Part shown: piece after piece, positions 45,905 to 57,551 of the stretch | How positions within the stretch are numbered: position 1 is the stretch's first letter | Layout: the number at the start of each line of letters is the position of its first letter | NCBI RefSeq assembly: GCF_910592395.1 | Contig: NC_088309.1 | Coordinates: 25,856,599 to 25,920,598, forward strand | Direction: 5' to 3' | Source of the DNA: Lineus longissimus | Taxonomy: Eukaryota; Nemertea; Pilidiophora; Heteronemertea; Lineidae | DNA: 64,000 nt | The notes under the pieces: model-generated | Database searches by the model: none | Told to the model about the DNA's origin: nothing | What the model saw: only the letters and a program-made list of their open reading frames with translations | Program-made: the position numbers and the translations under genes

Positions 45905-46267
45905 AATATGTCCTTGCATGTATGTCCGTTGGGTTTTCATCCAAAACTGTTCTTCATCGAGTTGCAATATACAGATTGTTTGGGCCCTTAATCTATTTCC
46001 TTGTCGAAAATGCTGAATTGTGGTGTTCACTCCTTCCATACTCGAGCTACTTACTGTTAGTCTTTTTACAAGGTTGGCATCGAAGACGTAGGCCTATTCT
46101 TTGCTTATGGATGTTAACGCGTGAGACAATATGCACTTTAATGCTGGGACCAAGCGGATAACTCTCTTCATGTGGGTCGATTTACCCATTAGGCCATATT
46201 GACTCATCAATTCATGTTTACAAAACATTAACACATTCGCCATTACTAACACTATTTTTAAACGACA

Positions 46268-46273
46268 CTTTAT
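46268..46273 (-). terminator. Candidate poly(A) signal of LamG copy 3
   Basis: AATAAA on the minus strand, about 205 bp after the copy 3 stop codon at 46479. It is the nearest canonical hexamer. Confidence 0.45.
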
Positions 46274-46478
46274 TTCTTGTACATCAACATTTGTGGGATT
46301 GGAAGCATAATGGAAAAAGTAAGTTCGTAAAGTTGCTAAGCCTAATATGTAATGTGTGCGTTAAATAAAACATCATCACTTCAGCATAGCCAGATACCTT
46401 AGTCCTTGCACCGTGTTTGTCGCACTGTGTTACCCAACGAGTTAATGAGTGTTTTGTTAATTTCGGGTTTAACGTGTT

Positions 46479-49400
46479 TCACCCCTGCCGAAAATGCTGA
46501 ACAGTGTTTCCTCCACTCGCACTCGAGGTACCAGTCGTTTTCCCCCCGTATAGCTTACAAACTCCAAGGTTTGCAATGTAGACGAACTCTTGGCATGTGG
46601 TGGTTGACGACATCTTTTGTCTTTGACACTGCACTGCACACTGGATAAGTGAGTTCAGTTGGAACGTCGCCTGAGGCGTGTCTGAAATTTCCTCCTGCCC
46701 CACCAGGACGTACGTCGTAGTCTCATCAGCAACTGAAATTTGAAGATTACCGCAGTCAAGGCCAAATTTCAACGCTATACTGGTACGTCTATGCTTCATA
46801 CACTCCTGATTAACGCTCAGTGCTGCTGCGGTGACGGCAACAACCAAAGTTTGAAATTGACGATGTATACTATCAGACAAATAACGACGGTGACACTTTT
46901 AAGAGTAATTATTAGGTCTATCAATGCTTTCAAAAGAAAGCGTATCGTTTAAGGTATTTTGTTTTACGTTGAACGTGAAATATAACATTATTTTCAACGT
47001 CCGCCATGGATTACACAGATACTTCGAAGAACCAATCATAATGTCGCTCAGTTGCTACTTCTAAAATTTGCCGTCGTGAGTAAACGAGCAGTGCAGTTAG
47101 ACTTGATCGAAACGTTTGGATAAGGTTGGGAAATTGGTATGATTTTAAGACATGCGTGTGCCTACAACTTTTTGCAGCAAGACATGTGTGGGCCAGTCAA
47201 CATACGACAAGGAATAAGAACTGCTGACACTGTGTGTCACACACATCTAATATCCCACAATTCTTACGCATGCCTTTAGACGTTACGAGATTTGGGGCCG
47301 TTTACACGAAACCAAACCGATCTAGGTCGATATGGATCGGTCGAGACTGGTGTGCCGTGTAAACGCGTACGAATCCGATCTGGTCTGGTTTTACACCCCT
47401 ATTTCATCGCTAATCTCATAAAAATCGGACTTACGTCTCTCGTACAAGGCATCTACCTGAGCTTGACTGATGGGGTAAAAGAATATCTTGAGACGAGCCA
47501 TCTCTCCCTGCAGATACCAGCCGGAGCTCGGATTACCCCCTATCTCGTATAGGGGATGGTCGTTCAATTGAAGATCAAGGTCGGTGTACTCGGCCTTTGG
47601 CGACTTCGTATCTAATTAAGAAAAGGCAAAGTACTGTTTTTGTGTCTAGGTCGAGTCTCCTCCTTTGAAGGATGAATATACGCACGACGGTAGATCGGCA
47701 TGAGTTCAGAAAAAATAGAACTTACAACTTTTGATCAATCTATGTTGATAATCGGCTGGTAATGACAACAGTTCGAAAGGACTTGAAGATTTAGCTATAA
47801 CTATAGGTACAGTGGGTGAGACGATTTACATATGTAGTAACTGTCAACACGCGCTGGTGCTTTTGAGCACCCATTTCTTCCGAAACGGATAGAGAACCAC
47901 AGAAAGCTACTGCACCCATGCAATATTGCGCAGCGCTAAACGCGACGGAAAGAAAGCCAATAGACACTTTATTCATTGATGGAGAAATTTACAGCTGCAG
48001 TGGATGCGACAAGACTGACAATTAATTACTCAATACAGTTAATAACTTTTGCGACTTCGAACGAGAATAAGGGCTTTGAATTTGATAATTGTACTAGGTT
48101 AACGGTGAACATTTTGTAAGAGAGCCAACGTGGACAACATTCAATTACATGTAGTTTGTTAATAGCGTGGCTGAATAAAATGGTGAGATAACATGCGACA
48201 GATCATGGACCCGTGACAACTAATTTTGCGAAAAATCATGTACGGAATTACATGCTATAGAGTTTTGATGTCAAACAACAAATGGTGTTAAGTAGTAATT
48301 AGATAACACAGTACACCTGTGTACGAATGGATTCAAATTATGTAAGATGATGTACATTTATTGTTTCCATCTTTAAACACTTTATTTATGTAGACCTCCT
48401 GAATACCACGAACGTGGTCGTTTGGAGTGAATAAACTTACATACTTACTTACTTACTTCAAAGTGGAAACAGCGTCTAAATATAACTTAAATTCACCTTA
48501 ATAAAGCGAATTACTTTGTGATGTGCTACGAGTCAGCTGGCTGGATCTGATACTCACCGACTACAACTCCATTTAAATATATCTTAGCTACGCGAGTTTC
48601 TCTGTTCCAGCTACATGCAAGCAGTTGCCAAGTGTTGGCCCGAGGAAGTTGTGATATGTCACCCCCTGATAATTCAACCAAGTCTTGGCTTGGATCGGCT
48701 CCCTCACTGTTGATGTTTCGCCTCAGAGCTAGGTATACTCTGTCGTCGTAGTTCACTCGAAATATAAACTTCCAAAAGCGCGTGAAGTCCGAAAAGATAG
48801 TTTGTATGCTATGAAAAGAAATTGAAGACCGGTCATGAGTTAGTCCAACCTATGCTTTATATATATTGCTACTTTATGATGTAATGTTTCAAGATGTTAT
48901 GTCAATACGCCATAATATCCCCGAATCCCCACCTTAATAGCAGGTAACAGGGACTGCGATTACGGAGCCTTGTTCCCCAGACGTTAGAATCAGAGATGCA
49001 CCAGACTTACGAGAACATTCTTACAAGAGACCCAGTAAGAAACTATTAAAGATCCTGATTTGTTAGGCTGTCAAAAGATATGGGAAACCTCATCTTGACC
49101 ACCAAGGTTTTTGCATCTTATCAAGATATAACCCCGGCTATGTTTAAAGGGAGTATAGATCACGAGGTTCAGGATGGGGAAACCCGTACTGAATACGTTT
49201 GCCAGTTCGACGGAACGATAATGCAGTTATAATGCACACTTTATTTATACATGGACATGGCTATCATGTATTCGATTTTTTGGAAATAAGAAGGTCTCAG
49301 AGGTCGCTGCACCGACTACTTTCACATACCTTCCAAAAGATCGGAACCTGACATACGCCGCAATGGAGAAGCTTGTGGTCCTTATCGGCATCTTTGGGAC

Positions 49401-50635
49401 CTGAGCAATTGCTGTGTTTGAGAATGATAACACCTTCCCAAAAGTAGTTGAATCTACAAATTTGGCAGTTCCTTTTAGCCTTTACGTAAAAAAAAATATG
49501 AAAATGATTTAAAATCGTTAAGTATCTGTATTCGGTGATTGGCTTGGGACGATAGTCGATATTAACTACAGAAGAGATTGTTGGTCATGAGTTTCGGGAA
49601 AAGGCATCAATTTGAAAAAGACAGCATGCAGGGAACATTGACATAAAAAAATCAGGAATCTGGGAAGCCTAATATTTGCCTCGGCTTTGTTTCGATGCAT
49701 TGAGACTTGACTTGAACCTGGACTGTTGACACCACATTTTGGTTGAAAATCAGGGAGGACACTATAGTCGACGTGAGCAAAATACTCACTGTACATTCGT
49801 ATCTGTCCCGTCGAGTTTATATTCCTTGTATGCTAGAATTCAAATAGAATATTTTCAGCTCAAACAGTGGTTTTAAACAAAAGCTATTTGAAGGGGGACT
49901 TTTAGGCGGCCGGGGGGGGGGGGGGAATGATGGTTTCGAGGTGCTTGATATGCGCAGTTTTGTGACTGACTTGGTCTGTATGTCTGCTTCAACCTATAGT
50001 GTTGGCATTCTTCATACGAGGGTGGATAACGACTATTGTTAAAGTCCACCTAGTTGATCTCACCTCGACTCCCTTGCTTGTTGAAGAAATGATAGGTCAT
50101 CACGTCTTCACTTCTCAAGAATGCGCAGTCACTCGTCTTTAAAAAACAGTAACTGCTGCTGCTTCCTTTGTCCACCCAGACAAACGACTTGCAGTTGGCG
50201 AAAATGTTACATTCATCACCACACTGGTCCTTATTGGCGGGAATCATCTTCTTGATATTATTTGAACCGCAGTCACCAAATCGATGCGTGTAACCAACGA
50301 CACTCAATGTCGCTGAAAATGAAAGTATGGAACTGTCTCAAAAATACTCTGAAGCAAATGTAGCAGTGAATTCTCACCTCGACTCACCCACCGCACCAGA
50401 AGAAACATTCTGTCACGAAGTCAACTTTTCACTCACGTCCGGTCTCCACTGACCCTGGATGCGCGACAACCCGTCTTGCCAACGGGCTACAATATCAAAA
50501 TCACCATTGAATGTTTTGGCGCCAATCAATCATTTGGAGAAAATAAATTCGTATGATTCGACAGGCATCCTTACCTGCAACTTGAGTCCTTTGGCTTGAC
50601 AGTAAGATCATCAGAAGTGCCACTAATCTATCCAT
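46479..50635 (-). CDS. Secreted PAN-LamG-PAN-like protein, copy 3, 7 exons
   Basis: Exons (minus strand, 5' to 3'): 50575-50635, 50064-50312, 49790-49832, 49330-49479, 48558-48808, 47435-47611, 46479-46732; all phases agree, 394 residues. Signal peptide MDRLVALLMILLSSQRTQVA. Exon 2 is a Cys-rich PAN/apple-like module (YTHRFGDCG, CGDECNIFANCKSFVW, SYCFLKTSDC). The 43-bp linker exon gives YKEYKLDGTDTNVQ, one residue-class away from copy 2. LamG/ConA-like domain: FGKVLSFS, SFSIAAYVRF, NTWQLLACSW, AKIYLNGVVVG, NDHPLYEIGG, GEMARLKIFFYPIS. The final exon has four Cys (CX3CX10CX11C). The 43-, 251- and 177-bp exons have the same lengths as in copy 2, so the two are duplicates. Probably an extracellular binding protein; no named ortholog recognised. 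Confidence 0.88.
47293..47399. repeat. Possible short DNA-transposon remnant beside an exon of copy 3
   Basis: It begins GGGGCCGTTTACACG and ends GGTTTTACACCCC, with internal GATC-rich inverted similarity (ACCGATCTAGG / GATCGGTC, GTGTAAACGCG). It sits 35 bp outside the exon that starts at 47435. The inverted repeats are imperfect, so the call is tentative. Confidence 0.3.
48385..48457 (+). mobile_element. Probable 3' tail of a non-LTR retrotransposon
   Basis: GAACGTGGTCGTTTGGAGTG followed by AATAAACTTACATACTTACT and a run of TTAC units looks like a LINE or SINE 3' end with a short tandem tail. No reverse transcriptase frame is near, so it would be a truncated copy, in an intron of LamG copy 3. 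Confidence 0.4.
49911..49925. repeat. Poly-G run
   Basis: About 15 uninterrupted G after GGCGGCC, in an intron of LamG copy 3. Such runs are prone to length errors in assembly. Confidence 0.85.
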
Positions 50636-51456
50636 TACGGTTGTTTTTACGGGTTTTTTTGGACGGATTAAAATTGCGTGATGGTCCAGACTGGTATACA
50701 CCTGGAAAACAGACAAGTCTGTCTCTTATCCAGGCAACCAGCTTTGTTGCCGTGGTAAATTATTCATACTAATCTCACAAAAAAATTGTGTTTCTATGAT
50801 GTCACTCCAAACCAAAATATAACAGGTACAGTGACAACTTCACATAACAGCCTGAATAATCAATGTTGAAATTGGACAGGCATTATGGGCATGATATTTC
50901 GCATGAAAATAGTGATCGCTGTTAGAATTTGAGAGTTCGCTGAATGACCACTTTATTGGTAATTTACGGTAGGATGTATATGAGTAAAGGCCAGCCTAAC
51001 TGATATTTTATTCTCAAAATCAATGCACCAGGATACCAAGTCAAATTATTTTGTTGTCAAAATTAAGGTGAAAACTAAGTAAGCTGGCCACAAGTAAACC
51101 TAAAGTGATAGCACTTGACCTAGTCCATCTTGACCCGCAATGATTTGAGATCGCTAAATCATGGACCTAGTCTTGCAAGTGTTTCACATGATTAATCAAT
51201 TATCCGACTGATTTAGATAAAAATTGACGATAAGGCCTTAGTTCGTGGAGTTGAAGGTATACCGCCCACTTCATAATCTTATGTGAGGCACTGAAACCCA
51301 ATGATTGAGTTGGTCAGTGAACGACCGGTGCTTATTCGATATTTAGGGCATGAGGTGATAGACGTGGTCGTTATTAATAGATTTGGATTAGTTACCAACA
51401 AACAGGAGTGCTTACGGCAGCAACAAGCAAATTCCCCGAGAAATCGACTGGCAATC
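50636..51456. promoter_or_regulatory. Divergent region between LamG copy 3 and the ethanolamine kinase-like gene
   Basis: The two genes point away from each other with 821 bp between start codons. Both promoters should lie here. No unambiguous TATA box or other motif was found. The kinase frame is open upstream of 51457 as far as an ATG at 51301. Confidence 0.4.
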
Positions 51457-54400
51457 ATGGCGGCTGTACCGGAGGTGGGCATTGAAGTAGACCCTAAGAA
51501 CTACGATGGGGCACTTCGAGATGTCTTGGAGGTTGTCCGCCCTGCTTGGAAAAGGGATGATATTCACTTCAAGGTACGAAGTTTGCTTTCTGATGCAGGT
51601 TTACATTAATATGGGTGTTCTCGTTTAGAGAGATCGCGGGAACGTAACGTACATATTTGCCCTTGTCGAGTAAGGCCATCGACCACCCCCAAAGTCGTTT
51701 CGTGGGGGCCAGTGTTATCAAGATTAGCCCTGATACTGCAGAACAAAGGGAATTTAGGCCTAGGTGCGAATGTGCTTTGTTTAAATAAAAGCCAAAAGAC
51801 CGTGCATTGGGCTGGGCCTAAATTCTTTTTTCGATTTCAGTCTGCCGGGTTTTATACCAGACATCGTGGACAGGATGTACCACTACTAATCAAGATTTTT
51901 TTGTGTTTTTACATTGACCTGCATTCTCATGTTCATGTTCATGAAAGTTGCATTCAATTCTGGTATGACTTCGTGTGTTTGATGGACAGGAAGTTTGTTC
52001 GAACACCTTCAAGTGACGTAGTTAGATAGACGCTCAGAGCGCTCCTCATCACTCCCAGAGGCTTCTGGTGGTTTTCAGCACGTCTACTCGAATTCGTGCT
52101 TGAATGTGCTCTAGAATCTCACTTTATGTTCTTCCTGCAGTTCCTCGTCCAGGGTTACATGAACCATGTGCTGGCATGCTACATCGACGAAGACAACAAG
52201 AACGACTGGATCGTGGCAAGAATCTTCGGCACTGATATCGAATTCGGACAACAAAGAGATGTCGAGATAAGAAATTCCAAACTTTACGCCGAACGGGAAA
52301 TAGGTCCTCCTGTCTACGGTATCTTCAAAAATGGACTTCTATTTAAGTTCATGACGGGAAAGACTTATTCCTGGACTGATGTTATATCAGCGTTTCGGGA
52401 TATCAAACTTTGCAAGTATGTTTGTTATGTACGCCCCGTTGCCATCTCGTGTATGGATGATGAGAACGGCCTGTACCTATAGGCTGTCTGCGAACGCTTT
52501 TGTATGGGTTGAGTAGGGTTGTTCTTTCTACATTAGTCTTCAGTGTTTCTTTAATTCGAACCTTCGAGATTGGAATCTGTCGAGGTTGCTATCCCAGTCA
52601 GAGGAGCCGTTCTACAACACAATCGATGAAGGTCTGATATTTTACCTACTCTTCTCATTTCACTTTTGAGAGCGGTTGCCCGGGAAATGGCAAATATCCA
52701 CTGCGAGAAAAGTTACAAGTTGGCAATAGAAAAATATGACATCCATCAAGCCAAACGTGTTGAAGACATTTTTGAGGAAATGTTGACTAAACCGTGGCCT
52801 GATGTCATCATTGACGAGGAAACTACTAAATGGTTAGCACCTTGATTAGTCTCGTTGAGTCAGTGTTTTCGGCCGGATATAGATGGAATCTTTCTCGGGG
52901 CCACCTTACCCACCACCTGCCGGATCGAATTCGGCATCGTCCACCTAACCTCTTGCACACGAAAACACATTAAAATACTTTGAAATACTTTCTAGGAGGT
53001 CAAGACAGTGATAGTGTATTTTTCAAGCAATGTGATTCTGTAAATCTATACAGATGTATAGTTCTGGTTGTAGAATTCAATTTTGTTGGTTAGCACATGT
53101 ACCGGCGGATCGTTTGTGGCCCATATAAACCGGTATCATTAATAAATCATCGCCGTTGATACTTCTCTGTTTCGTCAGGTTCACCAGTGAAGTGCCGCCT
53201 ATGGAAGAACGACTGAGGGAAGTACGAATGCTGCTGGAACGCTTCAAAGATGATAGCATCACCGAAACGTTTTGTCATGGTGATTTTAACCCAACCAACG
53301 TTATATACGACGAAGATAACGGTAACATTTGGTTTGTTCTTCAAGTTGATATTCATCTCTAAAACTGCATTCTTAGGTGCACTTATTCTTGTTTTTATGC
53401 AAACGACTTACTGCAGGTTGGCAGTTCCAACCAACTGAAGGAAATTATTCAAGAAAAGTTAGAATGTACGGTAGTATATATGCAGAGGCCACTTGCTTAA
53501 ACTCTTCCAATTTATCTTCAGACAAAGTCACCATGATTGATTTCGAAAGCAGCAGCATCAGTTACCCCACATATGACTTCTCTGCGTTTTTTTCAACCGC
53601 CGCCTCAGGTAAGAATTTCTGTTTTTACAGTTGACTTGGACCGAATGATTTGCGCAACGAACTCAAGGCTGGGCGATGTTAGTAACGCAAAAACTATAGC
53701 GAGACCAACATGTATGATTCCTATGCGAGAATACATGTAGCGACAAAACTTGTTGACAAAACTTCATAAACGACCACAACCTAGCAACCAGAAATCTACA
53801 TCCTTATTGATTCACAGAATCACATTGAATCATATTGCTTGTAGAATACCCCATCACTGACTTGACCTCCTAGAAAGTATTTCAATGTGTTTTAGTGCAA
53901 GAGGTTAGGTGGAAGATGCCGAATCCAATCCGTCTGGTGGTGATTAAGTTGGCACCGAGTAAGATTCCATCCATATCCGGCCGAACCGCAACCACACGGC
54001 GGGGCAGTCAAATGTCATCTCTTGTCGATTCTCAAAGCCTGAAACTTGTGTTTGTATGACCATTCATTTCAGGTTTAACGTCTGATCCCGAAGGTATGAT
54101 GTTCAGCCCAGAGTTCAAGAGGGACTTTCTTTATGAATACCTAAGAGAGAGGAACAGACTTGACGGCGGGCCGGGAGAAGTCGATGAAAGGTTGCTGGCT
54201 AAATATGCGGCCATGGTCGAAGTAACAGAAATCGTGAGTGGTGTGAATTTCATATAATATACAATACTTTGCACTTATCTATTTCTAATCAATTACTTCA
54301 GCTGTGCCGGAAGATACTCTCTTGTCACCTTTATAAAGTCAGTTGATTTTTAAGTAGTCCGCCGAGGCTGACGAAATGCACTGATAAGCTGACGAGTGGG

Positions 54401-55236
54401 AAGGGCCTGGCCGGTCCATAGGTTCATACACCATCAACGCCAGACTCGATACACTTGGAATAATTCTATTCGTGAAGAATTAAATTGGAGAAAGATTGGT
54501 TAAATATGCTTCCCAGGATGCTACCAGGGGAAAATGATGATTTCACATTTCTCACTTAGGTCGTGTCATATCATGTTTTCAAGCCAATTAGAAAATTACA
54601 AAGTCGACCATATGAATTTGCTAGTGACAATGACAAAATGAACCGTGAATTAGGACAAGTGACAAATTGAATGTGAATCCCACACAAACCCTGCCAATGC
54701 TATTACCTTTATAGTGCATGAACTACTTCTGGTTTATCCTGTCTCCGATGATGGCACTTGCACCGCCTAGGCATGGACATGACAACAAGTTCTTCTTACG
54801 GTATGTATCAATAATCACGTATTCTTTGTATGGAACCACTACACGTCTAGACAGTGACAAAGAACTCATAGAATTACGCTAAACTGTCTGAAAACTATGA
54901 CGAGTATGAAGATGTTAGATGACAATACGCACGTCCTGTTCAGAATGCTGTACTGTGATGCGCAGACATTTGTCTCATACGAACATACGGTGCACTTACT
55001 GTTTCTGCCAATGTCTATGACCACCAGCTGCCACTGGCCTGTGCTTTGACACAGCAGGGGCGCAGCTAGATTTTTGACTTCTGTAAGCTATGAGATAATA
55101 TACCCCACCCCAAGGTAGTAAAGATTAATGATGCTTATTGACATCGTGTTGCTCTTGTTTCAGCTTTGCCTTAGGACGTCTTCAGTATTACAACAGACAC
55201 AGGGAAAGAATGTTAGCCATCACAATTCCAAAGTAG
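51457..55236 (+). CDS. ETNK: Ethanolamine/choline kinase family protein, 8 exons
   Basis: Exons 51457-51573, 52141-52415, 52671-52832, 53179-53321, 53522-53608, 54073-54233, 54715-54800, 55164-55236; phases agree, 367 residues. Ethanolamine kinase phosphorylates ethanolamine with ATP, the first step of the CDP-ethanolamine pathway to phosphatidylethanolamine. Seen: VVRPAW near residue 27 and VQGYMNHVLACYI (N-lobe), ARIFGTDIEF, GPPVYGIFKNGLLFKFM, AREMANIH, the catalytic loop HGDFNPTN (His218, Asp220, Asn225), the metal-binding IDFE (Asp239), YDFSAFF, and a C-terminal helix FALGRLQYYNRHRERM. In known ETNK and CHK proteins the loop begins HND; here it is HGD, as in aminoglycoside phosphotransferase-like kinases. 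Substrate choice cannot be read. ATG 51457 (MAAVPEV) fits the family N-terminus. Confidence 0.88.
52868..53985. repeat. Inverted repeat pair in introns 3 and 5 of the kinase gene
   Basis: 52868-53004 and 53871-53985 are reverse complements over about 115 bp with small gaps (shared words TTCGGCCGGATAT, GATGGAATCTT, CACCTAACCTCTTGCAC, GAAATACTTTCTAGGAGGTC). They lie on either side of exons 4 and 5. They are likely two insertions of the same short element in opposite directions. Confidence 0.75.
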
Positions 55237-57551
55237 AAGACAGAGCGTTCACGTTTATTTGCTATCGATCGTATACTCAAAACCGCAAAAGAAAACACTT
55301 CTTATGTCTCAACATGCTAGAGTTGTTATTCAAATACATGTATGTCTATCTATTGTCTATTTTCATTTCACGCGTATGTTTCCGACTATTCATGATAGAC
55401 AGATTTCGCAACCCTTACGAAAAATGAAGTTCGACGAACGGAGGTCTGTAGTGTCATCACGACCTGTGCTATCCATTTTACACGAAATCGTTAATCATCT
55501 TATAGTTGCTTGAGGAGAATGCGGCGTCCTCTTTAAAAAAATCGTCGATAAAATGCTTTTACATACCTCGTACTTCCTCGTTCAGAGCTCTTCATAAGGC
55601 TCTACCAAATGTACCTCTGGGCTTCGACGATGAATAAATGCGATAGTTGACTCAGAGATATTCTCTTCCTCCTTTCGTTTGCTGGAGGTTAGTTAGTCAC
55701 GATGGAGTCAATAGTTCTTTGGAGTTCTTCTTTCTGTACACTGCGGTTTGTCAAGGGCAAGTCCCCTCCGGCCAGATCTCCTTCCAGACGACGGCCCGTC
55801 TTTGACATCCTCCCAGAATGTGTTCGACAGGGTTCGATGTCGCAGGTGTGAACACGTTGGTTCTATAGGAACGACTCAAAGTGCTGACACTGTGGTACAT
55901 GTACATGTTATAAGGAGATATTCTTTAGGGATGATTAGGAAAATTGTCAAAATCGAGAAAACCCATGAACATTTATAAACATTTATGAAAATAAATCTGT
56001 ACACCACTTAGACAGACAACAACTACATGTACTTCGTCGTAACACTTCAAGTAAGTGCATAGGAGGAAAAACCATGAAATGCTAATACGTTTTATGATAT
56101 ATTTATTTGAAAAATATTCCAGATAATAAGCCATATGAAAAAAGGTCCGACTTCCTGTTGTATACCGGAAACCAGAAGAAGCACAATACTATGGACAGCT
56201 GTCCGTTGGCCATGTTGTCGCGGGAACGAGTATAAATTTACTCTTGACACTGTATAATCAATCAAAGACCGAATACGCTTCCAATTACAAGCCAAATCAG
56301 CATCAAAAACAATTTTCAGGATCATCACTGATTATCCACCTGAAAGTAACCAGGAGATACCATCAACGTAAACGTACACGTATAATGGAAAAAACTATTC
56401 CGAAGGAGAATGAAAGAACATAATTTGCTTAAAGTGGCATTCTCCTCTCACGCAAATTGGGCTTATGAGGACGAAGTCACCACCAGAAGGGAGGGTTGAG
56501 TTCATTTTATGATAACAACCGTTTTCAAGTAACCAATCGGATCATCCCACTCGTAACCACAAAATCCTAGGGAAGGACACATTCTTCCGTGATTTTTCTG
56601 GCTTTTCCGCAAAGAGTCTGAATACCCGTGATTTATCCGTGATTTTCCTAAAATAGGAAACCATCTTAACTTTTATGAGTGCCACTGTACAGGGCTGACA
56701 GAGAGCAATGCGACAACTGGGGAGGCATAAACACTTCATTCATGTGGCCGAATTCATTTAACAGATTGAGTCATGAGCATTTTCATGAATGGGTCAATTT
56801 CGATTTGATTGGCAAATTGAGGGATAGATTCTAATACATGAATATTAGGTCTCCTCCAAGATATTACCTCAAGTGCCGAGCTGTAATGGCTGGGCCATTT
56901 GCTTGCACTTGCCCATAATCCTAAGAAAGCGATACTTTACAAAACGCAGTTCGCACCAACCTCACAGCCTCATTGTTCGCTCATGGTGACAACACTAACG
57001 TTCAAGCAGATTCGGCTAGATGGCGTAATTGGTTAAAACCAGTGTACGTCACAGGATTTTAGAAGTGCCATCTGTCTGACCCCTGGAAATGTTTTCAGAT
57101 GAGACGTAATGCATTTCTCATGAGCAGATAAAGTTGCGCTGGTACACGATAGTCCTCTTCCAACTCTTGATAATTTGCCTAAATCTGGCAACATAGAATA
57201 ATCCTTTATAAAGCACGTCGATACATCGATTCAATTCACACTGGTTACAAATTATACAAAAATACCCGGTTTCAGACTCTTCGCTTACTGTCGTGGCTGC
57301 CGATATTTAATGTCAAATGTTAACAAAAAAACACATTACTTTGCTGTCAGGCGAGAGGTGTTGCGTTTGCTACATACATTCTTTGGAGAACTGGGATTTT
57401 AGGGTCCTACAGAAAATTTAAAACCACCAGAACAGCCAAGCAATTGATGTACTGTACACGTTCTTATGATACAGCTAAGACGTTAGACTTCGAGCAAAAA
57501 ACTTTTCGGCATCGGCAGCCATAACAGTTGACCCTGACTCTTTAGTTGCCG
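55237..57551. other. Intergenic DNA: kinase 3' UTR and GPCR 3' UTR
   Basis: The two flanking genes converge here. A plus-strand AATAAA at 55633-55638 probably ends the kinase transcript. A minus-strand AATAAA (TTTATT near 56101) could end the GPCR transcript. Short ORFs between them have no recognisable content. Confidence 0.45.
55633..55638 (+). terminator. Candidate poly(A) signal of the kinase gene
   Basis: AATAAA about 400 bp after the stop codon at 55236; the first canonical hexamer on the plus strand. Confidence 0.45.

Noticed and set aside
55748-55978. Possible transposase relic
   Set aside because: Words such as ACGGCCCGTC and GTTCGACAGGG looked suggestive, but no transposase motif could be aligned in any frame.
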